Positions 1-5,821 of a stretch of DNA of 5,821 nt are shown here, piece after piece; position 1 is the first letter of the stretch, and each line of letters starts with the position of its first letter. This DNA is from Acidobacteriota bacterium (GTDB taxonomy: Bacteria; Acidobacteriota; UBA890), in the NCBI GenBank assembly GCA_030609765.1, contig JAUWTE010000223.1, positions 1-5,821 of the forward strand, given 5' to 3'. The notes under the pieces were generated by a model, which saw nothing but the letters and a program-made list of their open reading frames with translations, ran no database searches and had not been told where the DNA came from. The translations under genes and the position numbers were made by a program.

Positions 1-1460
1 AGAACCACCAAGCCGTTGAGCTCGACCTCCTCGATGCGAGGAATCCCCATGGGACCGAGGCCGCGAATCAACGGCAGCGCCCAGTATGCGAGCAGCAGAC
101 CCAGCCCGGCGCCGAGAAACCCCAGCACCAAGCTCTCGACCAAAAGCTGCCGCACCAGCCTGCCGCGGCCGGCACCGAGTGCGGCCCGTAGGCCGATCTC
201 GCGGCGCCGAGTAGTCGCCCGTGCCAGAAGCAGGTTGGACACATTGGCGCAGGCGATCAGTAGGAGCAGCCCGACCGCCGCCAACAATACATACATAGCC
301 TGCGTCACCTGGGAACCGATCAACCATTCATCGAAGGGTTCGAGCCTAGCGCTCCAACCGCCGTTGGAGTCGGGAAACTGCTCGCCCAGCCGCGCTCCGC
401 TGGCTTCCAGATCAGCATGCGCTTGCTCGTTGCTGACACCCGGCTTGAGGCGGGCCATCGCCATGAGGCGGTGGTCGCCGCGGTTCTCGCCGGGATCCGG
501 CGCCAGCGGCATCCAGACGTCGGGATCACTCGGGAAATCGAAGCTGGCAGGCATGACGCCAACCACTACATACGGGGCGCCATCGAGAATCAGCTTGCGG
601 CCGATCACGTCCTCATCCGCTCCGTACCGCTCCCGCCACATGGCTTCGCTCAGAAGCACGACGCGAGTGTCTCCGCCGGGCCGGTCTTCCGCATCGGTAA
701 ACGTTCGACCCAAGAGGGGCTTGGCGCCGAGAAGCCCGAAGGCCGACGCCGAAATCGGGTTGGCTGAAATCTGCGTCGGCTCACCCTCGCCGAGCAAGCC
801 GAACGAGAGAAACGTGAACGCGGCCATGTCGGTAAAGGAAGTGCTTTGCGTGCGGTAGTCGATGAAGTTGGGCTGTGAGGTCGAGAAGTCCCACCCTTCG
901 GGCGTGGTCTCCATGAATCGAACCAGGCCGTCGGGATCGGAGTAAGGCAACGGTTGCAGTACTACCGCGTCGAGCACGCTGAAGATCGCAGAGGTTGCTC
1001 CGATGCCGAGCCCGAGGGTGAGGATGGCAACCACGGTGAAGCTCGGCTGCTTACGTAGTGTCCGAAGGGCAAACTGGATGTCTTGGGTGATCATGTCGAC
1101 GATTCTTCCCGGGGAGCGGGAGCGGCGCGGCTCGCCATGGTACGGCGCCCCACCAATATCGTTTGTCTTGAAGGCTTGGCGTCGCTCGTGCCGCGCAGTT
1201 TTCATCCGCTTCAGGTGCTGGCGCCGCTTCCAGGTGTAGAGATGCTGCCGCGGAACGGACACGGCAAGGTCTTTCAACACCAAGAGCCATGCCGAGGCGC
1301 GACCGAACAGTGGTTTGCTTGCCGCTCTCGAGCGACAGATGTCACGGAAGTCCGACACCATGTCGGCCTTGAATCGAGTGCGAAACCGCCGCGGATGGGC
1401 CTGCAGGAGAAAGCTGTAGACCCCCGTGGAGATCGCGAAGCTGGAGCGGCTTACGACCAT
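1..1460 (-). CDS. ADOP-type ABC transporter permease (MacB/FtsX superfamily), partial, C-terminus off the left edge
   Basis: The frame is open from ATG 1460 to base 1, giving 486 visible residues; ADOP proteins are usually about 800-900, so roughly the C-terminal half is missing. Residues ~13-75 look like the ADOP permease-prefix domain (HPRRFR at 22-27, later SVPRQHLYTWKRR). DIQFALRTLRKQPSFT then leads into a first membrane segment at ~141-165 (LTLGLGIGATSAIFSV). Residues ~166-400 form the extracytoplasmic MacB-like core domain. A first FtsX domain follows, with membrane segments at ~408-433 and ~454-474 and the conserved RRREIGLRAALGAGR between them. ATG 1460 is preferred to the internal ATG 1094 because the prefix domain is coded upstream of 1094. 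The gene starts 14 nt after the PadR stop, so the two are probably co-transcribed. No ATPase gene is visible, as expected for 'orphan' ADOP permeases; the transported substrate is unknown. Family call firm, function inferred. Confidence 0.95.
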   Translation of the reverse strand, partial: MVVSRSSFAISTGVYSFLLQAHPRRFRTRFKADMVSDFRDICRSRAASKPLFGRASAWLLVLKDLAVSVPRQHLYTWKRRQHLKRMKTARHERRQAFKTNDIGGAPYHGEPRRSRSPGRIVDMITQDIQFALRTLRKQPSFTVVAILTLGLGIGATSAIFSVLDAVVLQPLPYSDPDGLVRFMETTPEGWDFSTSQPNFIDYRTQSTSFTDMAAFTFLSFGLLGEGEPTQISANPISASAFGLLGAKPLLGRTFTDAEDRPGGDTRVVLLSEAMWRERYGADEDVIGRKLILDGAPYVVVGVMPASFDFPSDPDVWMPLAPDPGENRGDHRLMAMARLKPGVSNEQAHADLEASGARLGEQFPDSNGGWSARLEPFDEWLIGSQVTQAMYVLLAAVGLLLLIACANVSNLLLARATTRRREIGLRAALGAGRGRLVRQLLVESLVLGFLGAGLGLLLAYWALPLIRGLGPMGIPRIEEVELNGLVV

Positions 1461-1474
1461 TGGCGAGTAGGCCC

Positions 1475-1825
1475 TTATCCTGGAATGAGGTCTTTTTCTC
1501 TTACCAGCTCGGCGATACGCGCCAGCCGAGCTGCCTCGGCAACCAGCGAATCCCGGCCAACCTCGGTCAGCTCGTAATCGCGTCGGCGTTCTGTGATCGC
1601 GGTCCCGCTCGGCCCTTCCGCTGCATCCCTCAGGAGGCCGGCATCCTCCATCCGCTGGATCGAGCCGTAGATCGTCCCGGGTCCCATCTGCAGGCCCGCC
1701 GTTTCCTCCACCGACTGCATGATCGCGTAGCCGTGCAGCGGTCCGTCGGTGAGCGACAGGAGAATGTGGAAGACGGCTGGAGTGAGCGGGGCCGGTGACC
1801 CGGACGTTCCGTTCGTATCACCCAT
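1475..1825 (-). CDS. PadR-family transcriptional regulator (ADOP-linked type)
   Basis: A 116-residue winged-helix regulator of the short PadR subtype that commonly precedes ADOP permease genes. The PadR signature is clear: LTPAVFHILLSL at 14-25, DGPLHGYAIMQ at 27-37, GPGTIYGSIQRMEDAGLL at 48-65 (recognition helix), the wing ERRRDYELTEVGR at 79-91, and a C-terminal helix (LVAEAARLARIAELV, 94-108) for dimerisation. The frame is open 25 codons further upstream, but ATG 1825 is chosen because it has a strong Shine-Dalgarno sequence (AAGAGGA at 1837-1831, 5 nt spacer) and the extra N-terminal residues are low-complexity and unlike PadR. Members usually repress their own operon and respond to small ligands. 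Here the likely target is the PadR-permease operon, through the repeats at 1901-1936 (inference). Stop TAA 1477-1475. Confidence 0.95.
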   Translation of the reverse strand: MGDTNGTSGSPAPLTPAVFHILLSLTDGPLHGYAIMQSVEETAGLQMGPGTIYGSIQRMEDAGLLRDAAEGPSGTAITERRRDYELTEVGRDSLVAEAARLARIAELVREKDLIPG

Positions 1826-1830
1826 GGCGT

Positions 1831-1837
1831 TCCTCTT
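1831..1837 (-). promoter_or_regulatory. Ribosome-binding site that fixes the PadR start
   Basis: On the minus strand AAGAGGA lies 5 nt before ATG 1825. No comparable site precedes the longer candidate starts, including the ATG at MTSKRNAMGD, which lies 7 codons upstream. This supports the 116-residue form. Confidence 0.75.
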
Positions 1838-1900
1838 GCTGGTCATTCGCGGCCGCGCCCGAGGTGAGGACGGCGGCTGCGGCGTCAGTTGTTGGCACAT

Positions 1901-1936
1901 CTATTACAGCAACGGATATTACAGTTACGGTAATAG
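1901..1936. promoter_or_regulatory. Imperfect 36-bp palindrome / tandem repeat, candidate PadR operator
   Basis: Two adjacent 15-bp direct repeats, ATTACAGCAACGGAT (1903-1917) and ATTACAGTTACGGTA (1918-1932), share 11 of 15 bases. The whole block is also dyad-symmetric: CTATTAC at 1901-1907 mirrors GTAATAG at 1930-1936, and 13 of 18 half-site positions pair overall. It lies 76-111 nt upstream of the PadR start in a short AT-rich patch, where an autoregulatory operator or promoter would be expected. PadR proteins bind dyad operators as dimers. Assignment to this PadR is inference; no convincing -35/-10 pair was found beside it. Confidence 0.5.
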
Positions 1937-1958
1937 TAGCCGCCGAGTTTCAGCCTGT

Positions 1959-1976
1959 CGAGGGGAATCTCCCCGA
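1959..1976. other. Small GC-rich hairpin in the divergent intergenic region
   Basis: GGGGA (1962-1966) pairs with TCCCC (1970-1974) around a 3-nt loop. The stem can extend through TC/GA if one A bulges. No T-run follows on either strand, so it is not a typical intrinsic terminator, and its role is unknown. Apart from this, the palindrome at 1901-1936 and the operator at 2061-2078, nothing recognisable is seen in 1838-2084. Confidence 0.35.
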
Positions 1977-2052
1977 TTCGATGAGCCCCGCCCAATTCGG
2001 TCTCCGTGGCCATCTAATGACTGGTGAGGTCCTTAGATCTGTTTCTTTCTTC

Positions 2053-2082
2053 TTGAGTTTTATGTCATATCTGACATATTCT
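2053..2082 (+). promoter_or_regulatory. Candidate promoter with embedded inverted-repeat operator for the toxin-antitoxin remnant
   Basis: A -35-like TTGAGT (2053-2058) and a -10-like TATTCT (2077-2082) are separated by 18 nt, each matching 4 of 6 consensus bases. Lying mainly in the spacer and overlapping the -10 is a perfect inverted repeat: TATGTCA (2061-2067), 4-nt spacer, TGACATA (2072-2078). An operator overlapping the promoter is the usual arrangement for autoregulated type II toxin-antitoxin operons, where the XRE antitoxin binds the dyad. The start point would fall near 2089, leaving a leader of about 130 nt before the antitoxin. The dyad is seen directly; promoter activity and the binding protein are inferred. 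Confidence 0.6.
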
Positions 2083-2084
2083 AG

Positions 2085-2216
2085 ATGATGCTGGGTCCCG
2101 ACGCGATTCTGATTCTGGGTGTGTTCCAGAAGACTGGGCGCAAGACGCCCCGAACCATCATCTCAGCATGTAGACGTCGCATCGCTAGATACGAAGCGGA
2201 CGTAACAGGTGGATAG
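2085..2216 (+). pseudogene. 3' remnant of a RelE/HigB-type toxin gene, N-terminal half missing
   Basis: The frame ending at TAG 2214-2216 encodes 43 residues. From DAILILGVFQKTGRK onward through TPRTIISACRRRIARYEAD it matches the C-terminal end of phage-derived Gp49/HigB-like RelE/ParE toxins (family pattern D-A-hydrophobic-VF-KKT-TP--VI--C-RR---Y). Those toxins are about 105-115 residues long. Here the frame is closed by TAG 2082-2084 just before ATG 2085, and no frame upstream encodes the missing N-terminal ~65 residues with the toxin core strands and RNA-contacting residues. The remnant abuts the antitoxin ATG with no gap, the normal toxin-then-antitoxin order. It is probably inactive. A short peptide may still be translated, but no good ribosome-binding site precedes 2085. 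Confidence 0.78.
2207..2212 (+). promoter_or_regulatory. Ribosome-binding site of the antitoxin
   Basis: AGGTGG ends 4 nt before ATG 2217 and overlaps the last codons of the toxin remnant. Retention of this coupled site fits a still-expressed antitoxin. Confidence 0.7.
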
Positions 2217-2606
2217 ATGATCAAAGACAAGCGCAAACGCCTCGAACGTAAGGGGTGGAGAACCGGAACCGTCGATGAGTTTCTTGATCTCAGCTCTGAC
2301 GAGTCTGCCTACATCGAGCTCAAGCTCGATCTTGGCGATGCGCTCCGAGGGCAGCGACTTCGAGGAGGGGAGACGCAATCTTGGCTCGCCAATCGACTTG
2401 AGACGAGCCAGTCGCGAATGGCGAGAATGGAGGCTGGGGACCCATCGGTGTCGCTCGATCTCTTGATACGTGCCCTGTTGACGATGGGCCTCTCCCGCAA
2501 GGACCTTGCTCAGATCATTGGCTCGGGACAAACGGCTGCGCATTCGACAGCGCCCTCTGCCAAGGTCGGGAGGACGGCCAGTGCGGCCGGCCAGCAACGT
2601 CGCTAA
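2217..2606 (+). CDS. XRE-family antitoxin (HigA-like), orphan
   Basis: 129 residues. A charged N-terminus with KRKRLERKGWRTGTVDEFLDLS is typical of the antitoxins paired with Gp49/HigB-like toxins. The helix-turn-helix spans ~40-95: ALRGQRLRGGETQSWLANRLE supplies the first helices, TSQSRMARMEAGDPSVSL (63-80) holds the recognition helix, and LDLLIRALLTMGLSRKDLAQII (80-101) follows. The last ~27 residues are an unstructured Ala/Ser/Arg tail. AGGTGG (2207-2212), 4 nt before the ATG, is a good ribosome-binding site that lies inside the end of the toxin frame, so the genes were translationally coupled. Such proteins neutralise the toxin and repress their own promoter; with the toxin truncated, this one is probably an orphan antitoxin or repressor acting at 2061-2078. 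Its TAA stop directly touches the palindromic element. Confidence 0.9.
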   Translation: MIKDKRKRLERKGWRTGTVDEFLDLSSDESAYIELKLDLGDALRGQRLRGGETQSWLANRLETSQSRMARMEAGDPSVSLDLLIRALLTMGLSRKDLAQIIGSGQTAAHSTAPSAKVGRTASAAGQQRR

Positions 2607-2784
2607 GCCCGGATTTCTCAACAGGTGGCGTAGCGAGCGAGTGCGCGGGCGTGTGAGGACAAGGCGCGCGCCGATTCGGGCGCGGAGACGTACTTATCAG
2701 TACGTCGAGCACCCGAAGCAAGCGCAACGCAGTACTCGCGCGCCATCGCGCTCGCGTAGTAGCCACCCGTTGAGTAATCCGGGC
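2607..2784. repeat. 178-bp palindromic element with 23-bp imperfect terminal inverted repeats, possible miniature mobile element
   Basis: Bases 2607-2629 pair with 2762-2784 at 21 of 23 positions (mismatches at 2616/2775 and 2623/2768). The outer core is GCCCGGATT with its complement AATCCGGGC. Symmetry continues inward: both arms carry related GTAGCGAGCG-like, GCGCGC-rich and TTCGGG segments, and the centre (2687-2706) is a perfect 8-bp hairpin with loop TATC. The two arms are nearly equal (88 and 86 nt). TAA stands directly outside each end (2604-2606 and 2785-2787), consistent with a 3-bp target duplication. The element fills the entire gap between two convergent genes. It encodes nothing convincing. 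It could be a MITE-like or REP/BIME-like mobile palindrome, a bidirectional terminator, or both. The structure is seen directly; mobility is inferred. Confidence 0.82.
2687..2706. other. Apical hairpin of the palindromic element
   Basis: GACGTACT (2687-2694) is perfectly complementary to AGTACGTC (2699-2706) around TATC. It sits within about 1 nt of the centre of the whole 178-bp element. Next outward, after a small asymmetric bulge (GGA against GA), TTCGGG (2675-2680) pairs with CCCGAA (2712-2717), so the central stem is longer than the 8-bp core. Confidence 0.8.
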
Positions 2785-5700
2785 TAAGACCCTCCTCCGG
2801 AACCGCCGCCTCTGCGCGGCGGATAGCGGAAGGATTTGTCTGGGTGCGGCGGCGGGTCGGGCACAGGTCGAGGATCTTTGCGGATTTCCTCCAGCAGATA
2901 GTCGATGGCGGAATCGAGTTGCTCATCCTCACCATTGAAGGTGGCGTGCGGCATGTTGATAATCTCGATATCCGGCACGACGCCGATCTGCTCGATGAGC
3001 CAGTCGCCCTCGGCACTGTAGACACCGGTCATTGGGGCACGCGCCAGACCGCCGTCGCTCAGACGGTTTTGGGAGCCCAGCCAGATCTCGCCGCCCCAGG
3101 TGCGCGTGCCGATTACCGGCCCGAGCCCGAGACGCCGGAAGCCGTCGGCGAAAGCCTCGCCGTCGGACGCCGTGTTCTCGTTGACCAGCACCACCATGTG
3201 GCCACGGAATGCATAGTGCATGTTCCAGGTTGGCCGGCCAACACGGTCCTTCCAGTAAAACCACGCCTGGCGAATGAGCCTCTCGAGGATGAATGCATCG
3301 ATGTTGCCGCCACGGTTGCTGCGCACATCGACGATCAATCCCTGCCGGTCGTGCACCGGGTAGAACTGCCTGTACCAGGCGGTGATGTCGTTGCCCCCCA
3401 TCGCCCGCAGGTGAACGTAGCCGATGCTGCTACTGCTCTTTTCATCTACCGCCAGACGACGCGTGTACTCCCAGTCGCTGTAGCGGAGCCCTGATTCATT
3501 GCCGATCGGTACGACGATGACATCGCGCGCCTCGCCACCGGCGCCAGGCCGCAGACTCAACAGCACCTGGCGTCCCACCTGCCCACGCAGCAGCGCACCG
3601 ATATGGGATACCGACAATGTCTCGACCCCGTTCACCGACACAATGACGTCGCCCGCTTCAATTTCTAGCCCGGGATCCGCCAGTGGCGACATCTCGGCCG
3701 GGTAGTCCGGGTCAGCCCTGTAAACGTAGTCGATGCGGTAGCCACCGGCGGCGCGATCGCGGAGGAGACGGGCACCGAGGCTGGCGAGTCGCACGTTGTC
3801 CGGCCCGCCGCGCACGTCACCTCCCCGCACGCTCGTGTGGAGCGCCGATAGCTCCCCTACGACCCGACCGATGAGATCGGAGAGCTCGGCCCGAGTGGTG
3901 ACACGGTCGACGAGCGGAAGGTACTTGTCGCGCACGCCGTCCCAATCGACGCCATGCATATCAGGGTCGTAGAAATAGTCGCGCTCGAGCCGCCAGGCAT
4001 CGATGAAGATCTGTCGCCAGTCCTCGCGCACGTCGATCGAGAAGGTCCAGCCGGAAAGGTCGACGCGGTCGTCATTCAACTCGCTGGCCGGCTGTGGCCG
4101 GGCATCGATCACGAACAGGTCGTTGCCGCGCCGCACGAGGATTTTCTTGTCGTTCTGCGAGAGCTCGAAGGAGCGGGCATTCTCGACGACTCGCTTGGCC
4201 TCGGGGTCCTCGTTGTCGATCGCCAGGCCCATTACATGGGACCTCGCACCCGGCCCCGAGTCGCGCTCGAGAAAGAAGAGGGCCCCATCGCCGACGGTCA
4301 GCCAGCTATAGTTGCCGGCGGGAATCGGTACCTGCAGAACACGCCGCTCGATGCTATCAAGATCTACCTGGATGGGCTCGACCTCGTCGGTCTGGCCGCT
4401 TTCGCTGTCGTCTTCACCAGTCTGTCCTCGCTCCTCTTCCGAGCCGCTACCGGCTGCACTCGCGCGCCCACCACTGTCGCTTCGGGCTACATCCTCTCTT
4501 CTCGACAGTTCGTCGTCCGGCCTGAACGGTGATCGCAAACCCCGCCGCACGGCGATTTCGAAGAGCTGCATCGGCTTGTCGAAATAGGGCCCGGGCGCGC
4601 GGGCTCCCCACGGACTTCCCACCAGCGAGAGCAAATTTCGGTCTGATAAGAAATAGACGAACTCGCCCTTCGGGTCCCATTCAGGACTGAAGCTGTTCGT
4701 CCGATCGGAAGTGAGGGGTGTCGTCGTCTCGCTGTCGACGTTGTACAGCCAGATCTGGCTAAAGGTGTTCATTGCGACCATCGTGTACGTGAGCCAGCGA
4801 CTGTCGGGCGACCATGACATATCGCGGATCCCCTCGCGATTGGTCGAGATGACGCGCTGCTCGCCGGTTTCCACGTTCAGCAACGTGAGATCTTGGTTGT
4901 TGTCGTCGAAGGCAATCCACTGGCCATCTGGCGACGGATAGCCGGTGAAACGCAGGATCGTGCCGTTGTCGGTGAGCGTGTCGCCGCTGCCGACACCGTT
5001 CGCCGGCAAAGTAACGAACTCGAGCTCACCGGTGGCGTCAGTGATCGCCAGCAGATCCTCGCCGTCCGGCATGAAGACGACGTCGCGATAGCGAACGCCC
5101 GGAGCACGTGAGGCGCGCACCAGGCGGCCCGATCCGGCCGGTGCCACGAAGACCCGCCCACGGGCGGTCAGCACGACACTCTCGCCATCGGGGTGGAGGT
5201 GCGCCGAGGTGAGATACTGCATCGGGTTCTGCACCCACCGCTCGCGCATCTGGTCGAGGTCGGATGCCAGGGTGATGGGAACGAGCGCCGTCTGTCCGCT
5301 AGCGATGTCGTAGAGCCACAGGTCGGCCGCCAGCTCGTAGACGATGCGGCCCTCGTGCACGGCCGGATTCTTGATGTCCCAGCCACTGTGCTCGGTGTGC
5401 TGCTGGAGGTCGTCGCCGTTTTCGTCCATCGACCAGATGTTCATCGTGCCGTCGCGGTCGGTAATGAAATAGACGCGCCCACCCCACCACATGGGAGAAT
5501 GGCTCTCGCCGACGTAGTCGGGTGTCAGGTTCACCGCCTCCGCCGAACCTTCGGCGAATTTCCACACGCGACGTGCGGTGCCTCCTGTGTAGCGCCGGGT
5601 TACGTTGTTGTGGAAAGCCGGCCTGACAAAGAACAGCTTCGTGCCCGTGTCGTCGAAGGCAGCTTCTGTGGCGGTCTCCAGCGGGATGCGAGTGCGCGTA

Positions 5701-5821
5701 TCACTGGCCACATCAATCGACACGAGCTGTCGTTGCGGCAGGGTCGAGTAATGCGTCGTCGTGTAGACGAGCTCTCCGGCAGGGGTCCAGGTCGTAGCGA
5801 TCGAGCTGTCGGCCTCGTAGG
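2784..5821 (-). CDS. Tricorn protease homologue (S41 family), partial, N-terminus off the right edge
   Basis: The frame is open from the right edge to TAG 2786-2784, with 1011 visible residues numbered from base 5819. GTG 5723 is not the likely start: tricorn-like sequence (TPAGELVYTTTHYSTLP) continues upstream, so about 60-100 residues, probably with a signal peptide, are missing. Order: beta-propeller blades (~1-590; DRDGTMNIWSMDENG, SPDGQWIAF, SPDSRWLTYT, EWDPKGEFVYFLSDR), an acidic linker (~438-481), C1 helical domain (~598-665, WRLERDYFYDPDMHGVDW), PDZ (~676-770, GDVIVSVNGVE), and the S41 catalytic domain (~785-985). Catalytic residues by homology to Thermoplasma tricorn are His661 (SALHTS, codon 3839-3837), nucleophile Ser885 with Asp886 (TASDGE, codon 3167-3165), and Glu943 (WLIEQ, codon 2993-2991). 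Ser-to-Glu spacing is 58, as in tricorn S965/E1023. The tail is Pro-rich and ends GGGSGGGS. Likely an extracytoplasmic oligopeptidase for peptide degradation (inference from bacterial homologues). Confidence 0.96.
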   Translation of the reverse strand, partial: YEADSSIATTWTPAGELVYTTTHYSTLPQRQLVSIDVASDTRTRIPLETATEAAFDDTGTKLFFVRPAFHNNVTRRYTGGTARRVWKFAEGSAEAVNLTPDYVGESHSPMWWGGRVYFITDRDGTMNIWSMDENGDDLQQHTEHSGWDIKNPAVHEGRIVYELAADLWLYDIASGQTALVPITLASDLDQMRERWVQNPMQYLTSAHLHPDGESVVLTARGRVFVAPAGSGRLVRASRAPGVRYRDVVFMPDGEDLLAITDATGELEFVTLPANGVGSGDTLTDNGTILRFTGYPSPDGQWIAFDDNNQDLTLLNVETGEQRVISTNREGIRDMSWSPDSRWLTYTMVAMNTFSQIWLYNVDSETTTPLTSDRTNSFSPEWDPKGEFVYFLSDRNLLSLVGSPWGARAPGPYFDKPMQLFEIAVRRGLRSPFRPDDELSRREDVARSDSGGRASAAGSGSEEERGQTGEDDSESGQTDEVEPIQVDLDSIERRVLQVPIPAGNYSWLTVGDGALFFLERDSGPGARSHVMGLAIDNEDPEAKRVVENARSFELSQNDKKILVRRGNDLFVIDARPQPASELNDDRVDLSGWTFSIDVREDWRQIFIDAWRLERDYFYDPDMHGVDWDGVRDKYLPLVDRVTTRAELSDLIGRVVGELSALHTSVRGGDVRGGPDNVRLASLGARLLRDRAAGGYRIDYVYRADPDYPAEMSPLADPGLEIEAGDVIVSVNGVETLSVSHIGALLRGQVGRQVLLSLRPGAGGEARDVIVVPIGNESGLRYSDWEYTRRLAVDEKSSSSIGYVHLRAMGGNDITAWYRQFYPVHDRQGLIVDVRSNRGGNIDAFILERLIRQAWFYWKDRVGRPTWNMHYAFRGHMVVLVNENTASDGEAFADGFRRLGLGPVIGTRTWGGEIWLGSQNRLSDGGLARAPMTGVYSAEGDWLIEQIGVVPDIEIINMPHATFNGEDEQLDSAIDYLLEEIRKDPRPVPDPPPHPDKSFRYPPRRGGGSGGGS

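Noticed and set aside
16..858. Plus-strand open frame of 280 residues
   Set aside because: It is the complement of the ADOP permease. The minus frame gives clear MacB/FtsX motifs, whereas this frame is Arg/Ser/Pro-rich with no recognisable domain.
1083..1577. Plus-strand open frame across the permease start and the PadR end
   Set aside because: It overlaps two well-supported minus-strand genes and shows no family motif.
1749..2088. Overlapping plus-strand frames covering the start of padR and the intergenic region
   Set aside because: They are antisense to padR, have no good ribosome-binding site or recognisable domain, and end just before the toxin remnant. They do not supply the missing toxin N-terminus.
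2163..2621. Minus-strand open frame of 152 residues opposite the antitoxin
   Set aside because: It is a shadow of the antitoxin gene, which has a convincing HTH, ribosome-binding site and toxin-remnant partner on the plus strand.
2607..2784. Palindrome as a simple Rho-independent terminator
   Set aside because: The stem is about 88 nt per arm with internal loops, and no T-tract follows on either side. A terminating effect is still possible but does not explain the structure.
2506..3025. Open frames running through the palindromic element on either strand
   Set aside because: They are Arg-rich translations of GC-rich palindromic DNA that run into neighbouring genes in the wrong frame. No domain is recognised.
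2784..5723. Tricorn gene beginning at GTG 5723
   Set aside because: The same frame continues to the window edge with residues typical of tricorn N-terminal propeller sequence, so the true start lies outside the window.

Overview
The window looks like chromosomal DNA from a GC-rich environmental bacterium, most likely Acidobacteriota or a related phylum such as Gemmatimonadota. This is an inference from gene content: a short PadR regulator followed directly by an ADOP-type orphan ABC permease, plus a secreted-type tricorn protease homologue, is a combination typical of those lineages. No rRNA or tRNA gene is present to settle the taxonomy.

Layout. (1) Positions 1-1825, minus strand: a two-gene operon. 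A 116-residue PadR-family repressor is followed 14 nt later by an ADOP/MacB-FtsX-type permease with an N-terminal permease-prefix domain; the permease runs off the left edge. (2) Positions 1826-2084: a divergent, AT-richer intergenic region. It holds a 36-bp imperfect palindrome made of two 15-bp tandem repeats on the PadR side, a small GC hairpin, and a candidate promoter with an inverted-repeat operator facing right. (3) Positions 2085-2606, plus strand: a decayed type II toxin-antitoxin module. Only the C-terminal ~43 residues of a RelE/HigB-type toxin remain, followed without any gap by an intact XRE antitoxin. (4) Positions 2607-2784: a 178-bp, centrally symmetric imperfect palindrome. 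It fills the whole convergent intergenic space, is bounded by TAA on both sides, and resembles a small palindromic mobile element. (5) Positions 2784-5821, minus strand: a tricorn protease homologue with all catalytic residues recognisable; its N-terminus lies beyond the right edge.

How the parts relate. The PadR regulator probably controls its own operon with the ADOP permease. The TA remnant is probably an orphan antitoxin that kept its operator and ribosome-binding site after losing the toxin's N-terminal half. The palindromic element separates the antitoxin from the convergent tricorn gene and could terminate transcription from both sides. The least explained structures are the palindromic element and the operator left beside the decapitated toxin.
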